This document shows positions 60,235 to 64,000 of a DNA stretch of 64,000 nt, piece by piece (position 1 is the first letter of the stretch; every line of letters starts with the position of its first letter). The stretch comes from Rhodocyclaceae bacterium (GTDB taxonomy: Bacteria > Pseudomonadota > Gammaproteobacteria > Burkholderiales > Rhodocyclaceae), in NCBI GenBank assembly GCA_020445765.1, contig JAGRFY010000092.1, positions 42,747 to 106,746 of the forward strand. Direction: 5' to 3'. A program made the translations under genes and the position numbers. The notes under the pieces are model-generated. The model worked only from the letters and a program-made list of their open reading frames with translations. It was not told the origin of the DNA and searched no databases.

Positions 60235-60894
60235 CTAGGCCGATTGTGCGACGACGGCACCCTTTCGCCGGCGTGCGCCCTCGAGCGCCCGCTTCGCGGC
60301 CAGCAAGCCGCCGAGCACGAGGAAGCCGCCGGGCGGCAGCACCATCAACAGCGCGCCGCCGTCGAACAGCCTGAGTTCGAGAAAGCCGAAGGCCGGACCG
60401 AGCAGCAACTGCGCCTGCGCGAACAGCGATCCACTGCCGACGATCTCGCGCACGGCCCCGATCGCCACCATCGCCAGCGTGAAGCCGATGCCCATGGCCA
60501 GTCCGTCGAAGGCAGCGCGCGGCACCGAGGCCCTGGAGGCGAAGGACTCCGCGCGACCGAGGATTCCACAGTTGACGACGATCAGTGCGATGAACAGTCC
60601 GAGCACCTTGTAGAGCTCGTGCAACCAGGCATTCAGTGCCAGATCCACCAGGGTGACGAGACTGGCGATCAGCACGATGAAGATCGGAATGCGCACCGAC
60701 GACGGCACCAGATGCCTGATCGACGAAACCAGCGTGTTGGAGGCCACCAGCACCGCCGTCGTGGCGAGGCCCATGCCGAGGCCATTGGTCGCGGTGGCAG
60801 TGACCGCCATGGCCGGACACATCGCGAGCAGCTGGCTTGCGATCATGTTGTTGTCCCACAAGCCCTCTCGCAGGATCTTCCGGTAGGTGTTCAT
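60235..60894 (-). CDS. rnfE: Rnf complex subunit E
   Basis: 219 residues, six membrane helices. ENNMIASQLLAMCPAMAVT-type start (DNNMIASQLLAMCPAMAV) with the conserved cysteine that joins the membrane Fe-S cluster shared with RnfA, and VVNCGILGRAESFASR with the second. It begins 13 bases after rnfG and ends ten bases before rnfH. Confidence 0.96.
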   Translation of the reverse strand: MNTYRKILREGLWDNNMIASQLLAMCPAMAVTATATNGLGMGLATTAVLVASNTLVSSIRHLVPSSVRIPIFIVLIASLVTLVDLALNAWLHELYKVLGLFIALIVVNCGILGRAESFASRASVPRAAFDGLAMGIGFTLAMVAIGAVREIVGSGSLFAQAQLLLGPAFGFLELRLFDGGALLMVLPPGGFLVLGGLLAAKRALEGARRRKGAVVAQSA

Positions 60895-60907
60895 CGCGGT
60901 TTCCTCG

Positions 60908-61537
60908 TCAGGGTTTGCGCACGGCGAACCACTGCTCGTGCTCGCGTCGGTACAGCGCCAGGCCGCGCTTGACAGCGGCGACCACGGCGCGCGGTGTGAT
61001 CGTTGCGCCGGCGAACTGGTCGAATACGCCACCGTCCTTGCGCACCGCCCACTTCGCCGGTTCCGGGTCGGACAGGTGGCGACCGGCAAACGATGCCACC
61101 CAGTCGCTCTTGGCGATTTCGATCTTGTCACCGAGCCCGGGCGTTTCGGAGTGATGCGTGATGCGAACGCCGAGCACGCGCTGTTCTCGCGAGATGCCGA
61201 CCACCAGTCCGATCTCCCCGGCATAGCCCCGGGTGCTGGTGGCGAGCACGACGGCAGTCGGCACGCCGCCCTTGTGCGCGACGTGTACGGTCACCGGAAT
61301 GCCGCCGTCGCTGGTGTTCAGCACGTCTGCGGCAGGGTCGTTGTCGAAGCTGCCCGGCGGCAGGACCTGGGCCAGCGATGCGCGCGTGTCGCCGGCCACG
61401 GCTTCGGCGATCGGCCGCCGCGTGACCCGGTCGGCCACGCTCAGCGCGGCACTCGCCAGCATCACCGTCAGGGCCAGCATCGCGGCCTGAAATGGAATGG
61501 TCGGGCGAAGCCGCTCGAGGGTCTGATGGCCGATCAT
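60908..61537 (-). CDS. rnfG: Rnf complex subunit G
   Basis: 209 residues from ATG 61537, overlapping rnfD by four bases. Membrane anchor ~14-36 and a periplasmic FMN-binding domain with GATIT (threonine carries covalent FMN) in FDQFAGATITPRAVV. Part of the ferredoxin:NAD+ ion-translocating complex. Confidence 0.95.
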   Translation of the reverse strand: MIGHQTLERLRPTIPFQAAMLALTVMLASAALSVADRVTRRPIAEAVAGDTRASLAQVLPPGSFDNDPAADVLNTSDGGIPVTVHVAHKGGVPTAVVLATSTRGYAGEIGLVVGISREQRVLGVRITHHSETPGLGDKIEIAKSDWVASFAGRHLSDPEPAKWAVRKDGGVFDQFAGATITPRAVVAAVKRGLALYRREHEQWFAVRKP

Positions 61538-62586
61538 GCGCCTCTCCCGGCGGCCGGGCCGTGCCCGTAGATCCGCGGTCGAGTGAAGCGGTCGATGATC
61601 GGCACGCAGGCGTTCATCAACAGCACGGCAAAGGCGAGGCCTTCTGGGAAGCCGGCGAAGCTGCGGATCACCCAGGTCAGGAAACCGATCGCCAGCCCGT
61701 AGATCAACTTGCCCGCGGCGCTCGCCGGCGAGCTGACCGGGTCGGTGGCGATGAAGAAGGCGCCGAGCAGCGCAGCCCCGGCGAAGACTTGGTGCAGGGC
61801 CGAGAGGTGGTGTGCAGGGTCGATCGCATGGGCGATCGCCGCCGGCACGGCCAGGCCGGAGATCAAGGCGACGGGGACCAGCCAACCGATGACGCCGCGA
61901 TACACCAGGAACAGTCCGCCGCCGAGGATCAACCAGCTACCGGTCTCGCCCAGACTGCCTGCGTGCCGGCCGACCCCGTCCGTCACGCTCGCCCCCAAGG
62001 CCGGCACGCTGGCCAGCAGATCGACGCCGCGCGAGGCTTCGGCCTTGACGTGGCCGAGCAGGGTGGCACTGGTCAGCGCATCGGGAATAGGCGTCGAAAA
62101 CAGCAGCCGTTCGAGGGCAGCCACCGGATCCGGGCCGAGGCCCGAGAACAGCGGTGCCGGCGACACCCATTGGGTCATTTCCAACGGGAACGAGATCAAC
62201 AGCGCGACCCGCGCCACCATCGCCGGATTGAACGGGTTTTGGCCGAGACCGCCGTAGGCGTGCTTGGCAATGCAGATCGCGACGAAACTGCCGATCACCG
62301 CGATCCACCAGGGTGACCATGGCGGCAGGGTCAGCGCCAGCAGCCAGCCGGCCAGCGCCGCCGAGCCGTCGCCCAGAGTCGCCCGGCCGCCACCGGCGAG
62401 GCGCAGGCAGGCCAGTTCGAACAACATCGCGCTGCCGACCGTGATCAGCCATAACCATATCGCCGGCCAGCCGAACAGGTAGAAGCCCCACAGGGTGACC
62501 GGCGTCAGCGCGAGCATGACCTGCGCCATGACCCGGCCGACGCTGCCGCCATCGTGGGCGTGGGGTGAGTGCTGCGGGGCGCTCAT
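61534..62586 (-). CDS. rnfD: Rnf complex subunit D
   Basis: 350 residues, about ten membrane helices. The covalent FMN threonine is expected in DALTSATLLGH (the family SGAT is here TSAT). NPFNPAMVARV and DPVSSPAS are conserved. It overlaps rnfC and rnfG by four bases each, a tight operon. Confidence 0.95.
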   Translation of the reverse strand: MSAPQHSPHAHDGGSVGRVMAQVMLALTPVTLWGFYLFGWPAIWLWLITVGSAMLFELACLRLAGGGRATLGDGSAALAGWLLALTLPPWSPWWIAVIGSFVAICIAKHAYGGLGQNPFNPAMVARVALLISFPLEMTQWVSPAPLFSGLGPDPVAALERLLFSTPIPDALTSATLLGHVKAEASRGVDLLASVPALGASVTDGVGRHAGSLGETGSWLILGGGLFLVYRGVIGWLVPVALISGLAVPAAIAHAIDPAHHLSALHQVFAGAALLGAFFIATDPVSSPASAAGKLIYGLAIGFLTWVIRSFAGFPEGLAFAVLLMNACVPIIDRFTRPRIYGHGPAAGRGA

Positions 62587-64000
62587 GCGCTCACCTGCGA
62601 ATCCTGCGGACGCTCGGCGGCGGCTTCCACTGCAACCGCCCGTGCCGCCTCGCGCTTGGCGGCTTCACGTTCCGCCTTGCGACGGGCGGCGGCCTCGGCC
62701 TTTTCCTGCGCTTCGCGTTCGAGCCGCGCACTGCGAGCCGCCGTCAGCTTGCCGATCGACTCGTTCTTGAGGCGGGCGCGTTCCGCTGCCGCCAGCGAGC
62801 CCTTGGCAAAGCTGAAGTAGTGCGACAGCGGGATCTTGGCGGGACACGTATAGGCGCAGCTGCCGCAACCGATGCAGTCCTTGAGGCCGATATCGACCGC
62901 AGCCTCCGACTTGCCGGCACGGATACGTGCGGCCATCTCGAAAGGCAACAGGCCGATCGGGCAGACCCCGGCGCAGCGGGTGCAGCGGATGCAGGGCGAC
63001 GCCTCACCGCCGCCGGCCTCGTCGGCAACCAGCGCCAGGACGCCCGAACTGCCCTTGACCACCGGCACGTCGGTGCCCGGCAACAGCATGCCCATCATCG
63101 GACCGCCCATGACGTAGCGCGCGACATCCCGTCGGACGCCACCGCAGTGGGCGATCACATCGGACACCGCGGTACCGATCGCAACCCGCAGATTGGTCGG
63201 ACGCCCGATCGCCGCACCGCTGACCGTGACGGCACGGTGGGTCAATGGCTCGCCGGTGCGCAGCACCCGGCTGATCTCGGCGGCCGTGCCGACGTTATGG
63301 ACGACGACGCCGACCTCGGCCGAGAGGCCGCCGGCGGGCACTTCGACACCGGTCAGGAAGTGCACCAGCTGTTTCTCCGAGCCCATCGGATACCGGGCCG
63401 GCAGGCCGCGCACCGAAATCTCCGGATGGGCAGCGGCGGCGCTCTGCATCGCCACCATCGCCGCCGGCTTGTTGCGCTCGATGCCGATCACGATCGCTTC
63501 CGCGCCGAGCGCCCGTGCCATCAGGCGCGCACCGTCGATCACCGCTTCGGGCCGTTCGCGCATCGTACGGTCGTCGCAGGTCAGGTACGGTTCGCACTCG
63601 CCACCGTTCAGGAGCAGCGTTTGCACCGGATTGCGCCTGCCGAGTCCAAGCTTGACGGCCGCCGGGAAGGTCGCACCACCGAGGCCGACCACGCCGCCGG
63701 CAGCGACTCGCCGGGCGATCTCGGCGGGTTCGAGGCCATGAGGATCGTCGCAGTCGGCGAAATCGACCGCCTCGTCCAGCCCGTCCGGCTTCAGCACGAT
63801 CGCTGCCGCCGTCAGGCCGGAAGGATGGGCCACCGGATAGTCACCGATATCGACGATACGCCCGCTGCTCGGCGCATGGACCGGTGACGATACCGCACCG
63901 ACGGCCTCGGCCAGCAGTTGTCCGCGCAATACCCGTTGGCCGGGCGTGACGACCGGCCTTGCCGGCGCACCGATGTGCTGCGCCAGTGGCAGCGTCAAGC
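62583..64000 (-). CDS. rnfC: Rnf complex subunit C (N-terminus beyond window)
   Basis: At least 472 codons, open to the right edge. TLPLAQHIGAPARPVV is internal to RnfC; about 30-40 residues with the HGG-type start are missing. NADH/FMN domain with GLGGATFPAAVKLG and GGECEPYLTCDD. Two [4Fe-4S] motifs: CIRCTRCAGVCP and CIGCGSCAYTCP. The C-terminal ~70 residues are a charged alanine-rich helix. rnfA and rnfB should lie further right. Confidence 0.95.
   Translation of the reverse strand, partial: LTLPLAQHIGAPARPVVTPGQRVLRGQLLAEAVGAVSSPVHAPSSGRIVDIGDYPVAHPSGLTAAAIVLKPDGLDEAVDFADCDDPHGLEPAEIARRVAAGGVVGLGGATFPAAVKLGLGRRNPVQTLLLNGGECEPYLTCDDRTMRERPEAVIDGARLMARALGAEAIVIGIERNKPAAMVAMQSAAAAHPEISVRGLPARYPMGSEKQLVHFLTGVEVPAGGLSAEVGVVVHNVGTAAEISRVLRTGEPLTHRAVTVSGAAIGRPTNLRVAIGTAVSDVIAHCGGVRRDVARYVMGGPMMGMLLPGTDVPVVKGSSGVLALVADEAGGGEASPCIRCTRCAGVCPIGLLPFEMAARIRAGKSEAAVDIGLKDCIGCGSCAYTCPAKIPLSHYFSFAKGSLAAAERARLKNESIGKLTAARSARLEREAQEKAEAAARRKAEREAAKREAARAVAVEAAAERPQDSQVSA

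Overview
The window (about 65% GC by eye) is a stretch of bacterial chromosome with no insertion sequence, prophage, CRISPR array or rRNA operon that I can see. Gene content and order point to a GC-rich gammaproteobacterium: rimP-nusA-infB-rbfA-truB-rpsO-pnp, trpS-scpA-scpB-rluB, yciV/yciO, glrK-qseG-glrR, dksA, slyX, rdgC, an rnf operon, and fpr divergent from a LysR gene. I cannot fix the genus from sequence alone.

Layout. 0-5.4 kb: a membrane Ser/Thr kinase running off the left edge, a hybrid histidine kinase and a cardiolipin synthase. 5.4-14 kb: polyphosphate kinase 2, a crotonase, a GcvR-like ACT protein, MazG-like and YaeQ proteins, a small cysteine-rich lipoyl-domain protein, cold-shock and EF-hand proteins, the GTPase RbgA, and several small exported proteins. 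14-17.8 kb: a nine-heme cytochrome c, an HDOD protein and a hemerythrin. 17.8-25.3 kb: EttA, then a FeeM-like acyltransferase and a bactofilin, the GlrK-QseG-GlrR signalling operon, and a BON-domain protein. 25.4-33.4 kb: PHB depolymerase-like esterase, divergent DnaJ, Hsp15, Fpr with its LysR neighbour, and a PAS-GGDEF-EAL protein. 33.5-38.3 kb: gcvT-gcvH-gcvP behind a tandem glycine riboswitch with an intrinsic terminator. 38.3-44.8 kb: hydrolase, PHP phosphoesterase, YciO, site-2 protease, TrpRS, condensin ScpAB, RluB. 44.9-53.7 kb: the translation/RNA-decay supercluster with its rimP leader. 53.7-64 kb: DksA, three tRNA genes (Pro, Arg, His), a FapA/DUF342 protein, RdgC, HU, a TetR regulator, a TPR-like protein, then rnfH and rnfE-G-D-C (rnfC cut by the right edge).

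Most notable observation. The GlrK-QseG-GlrR operon is flanked by two promoters of nearly the same design. The bactofilin promoter (minus strand) and the BON-gene promoter (plus strand) each have a sigma-54 -24/-12 element, an IHF-like site, and two exact TGTC-N10-GACA repeats, the motif known for enterobacterial GlrR. The repeat spacing is 69 and 66 bp, and the proximal repeat lies 86 and 84 bp from the -24 GG. The bactofilin gene is followed 27 bp later by the FeeM-like acyltransferase. The window therefore appears to encode a local GlrR regulon: a cytoskeletal scaffold, a putative N-acyl amino acid synthase and a periplasmic BON protein, in place of the GlmY small RNA controlled by GlrR in enterobacteria. 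This is inference from sequence architecture and has not been tested.
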